DNA of 64,000 nt from Phycisphaerales bacterium (GTDB taxonomy: Bacteria; Planctomycetota; Phycisphaerae; UBA1845): contig JADZBE010000029.1 of assembly GCA_020852275.1 (NCBI GenBank), forward strand, positions 62,001 through 126,000. Reading direction: 5' to 3'. The position numbers were made by a program, and so were the translations under genes. Positions within the stretch are counted from its first letter, which is position 1. Each line of letters begins with the position of its first letter. Below the pieces are notes generated by a model that saw nothing but the letters and a program-made list of their open reading frames with translations, searched no databases and was not told the origin of the DNA. Below are positions 63,356 through 64,000 of this stretch, piece after piece.

Positions 63356-63457
63356 GATGAACCGATCGGCGGCAGCATCGCATGGATGGACGTGGGGCTG
63401 CGGGACGAGCGAACCGCCGTCCCGCGGCGTGAGGCGTCATCCCCGGCGCAGCCCCTG

Positions 63458-63721
63458 CTAAACGGGCACATTGACCGCCGCGAGCCGAGGCTGGAGATAC
63501 TCGACGCAGCCGTCGAGCGTGGCGAGGCGAGGATAATCCTCCTTGGGCACCTCCACCTTGTACCGCTTGCGCAGCTCCATCACGATGTCGAGGAAGTCCA
63601 TCGAATCCATGTCGAGCTGGTCACGCAGGCGGACATCCCCGCGGAGGTCGGACAGATCCTCATCCGGCGCCACGACGGCGATAATCTCCAGGACGATGTT
63701 CTTGACCACGTCTTTAGTCAT
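63458..63721 (-). CDS. Acyl carrier protein
   Basis: An 87-residue acyl carrier protein. The phosphopantetheine attachment serine sits in DMDSMDFLDI at about residues 38-47, with the family's helix II following, then YPRLATLDGCVEYLQ. Start ATG at 63721. It lies immediately downstream of a ketoacyl synthase on the same strand. The SMDF variant of DSL suggests a specialised rather than the housekeeping AcpP. Confidence 0.9.
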   Translation of the reverse strand: MTKDVVKNIVLEIIAVVAPDEDLSDLRGDVRLRDQLDMDSMDFLDIVMELRKRYKVEVPKEDYPRLATLDGCVEYLQPRLAAVNVPV

Positions 63722-63826
63722 CTAAGCTTCGTTGCCTCAATAGATTATGTCGCGCTACCCGGCCGAGGATCCACGCCGGGCCTGCGCGGGCATCCGAGCC
63801 GCATTCCCGCGCGTCTGCCGACAGGC

Positions 63827-64000
63827 TCAATCCGCCCATCGCCTGACGATCACCACGGAATTGATTCCCAGCATCCCAAAGGAGTTGTTGAGAATCACGT
63901 TCACTCTAGAGGCGGTCCGCGGTTTGTTCAAGACAAGCCCCGTCATGGCGCACCGCTCGTCCAGCCGGTCCACATTGATCGTCGGATGGACCACCTTGTC
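63827..64000 (-). CDS. Beta-ketoacyl-ACP synthase, C-terminal end (partial)
   Basis: Only the last 57 codons are in the window; the gene continues past the edge. The minus strand reads HPTINVDRLDERCAM, then LNNSFGMLGINSVVIVRR before the TGA at 63829-63827. PTxN and NSFGxxGxN are the conserved C-terminal segments of KAS I/II (FabB/FabF). It lies 105 bp upstream of the acyl carrier protein on the same strand, indicating a fatty-acid or polyketide-like operon. Confidence 0.88.
   Translation of the reverse strand, partial: DKVVHPTINVDRLDERCAMTGLVLNKPRTASRVNVILNNSFGMLGINSVVIVRRWAD

Overview
The window is a high-GC bacterial chromosome segment with about 50 recognisable protein genes, no rRNA or tRNA that I could find, and unusually long, repeat-rich intergenic stretches. 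Several traits point to a planctomycete (Planctomycetota, perhaps Phycisphaerae-like): dockerin-like Ca-binding tails with paired DxDxDG loops on secreted proteins, FG-GAP/VCBS lipoproteins, a DUF6941-type protein, ThyX instead of ThyA, and intergenic DNA full of short REP-like palindromes. The lineage is inferred from family content only; there is no 16S in the window.

Layout. 0.1-11 kb: amidinohydrolase, YkgJ-type Fe-S/Zn protein and DUF486 membrane protein; then a decayed stretch with a 3' fragment of sucC, a broken MNT-HEPN toxin-antitoxin pair and a small antitoxin-like ORF; then sucC itself, a DUF6941-like protein, a metallophosphoesterase and an FG-GAP lipoprotein broken by an in-frame TGA. 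11.2-18 kb: fmt, followed by an accessory island of three tandem, differently truncated Rhs/YD-repeat cassettes. Two of these contain an embedded dockerin-like domain and end in unrelated, lower-GC C-terminal tips, each followed by a small orphan gene (candidate immunity). 18-31 kb: thyX, a two-gene ABC exporter (huge FtsX-type permease plus ATPase), a B12-binding/MeaB GTPase fusion, and a tadZ-tadA-tadB-tadC pilus/secretion operon. 32-44.7 kb: a membrane coiled-coil protein with a BRCT-like C-terminus, a transglutaminase-like protein, an otsA/otsB-GH15 trehalose operon, an ArsR-AHSA1-DUF1801-DinB cluster and an HDOD protein. 45-64 kb: a giant TPR protein, secreted and membrane proteins, the psd-pssA phospholipid genes, three secreted proteins (one frameshifted), an AraC regulator, a 48-residue YHS/TRASH-like protein, a FlK-like thioesterase with a second decayed copy nearby, a HAD phosphatase, an ABC ATPase, an acyl carrier protein and the C-terminus of a ketoacyl synthase that runs off the edge.

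Themes. (1) The Rhs cassette array is the strongest candidate for a little-described system: planctomycete Rhs cores with an internal dockerin-like module, shuffled by recombination in the conserved core. (2) Gene decay is visible: two in-frame TGA codons, two single-base frameshifts, a half DinB gene, and two isolated copies of gene 3' ends. (3) Intergenic DNA carries many unrelated tandem-repeat families (7, 13, 15, 16, 23, 52 and 56 bp periods, plus a coding 18-bp repeat), some of which reach into gene ends.
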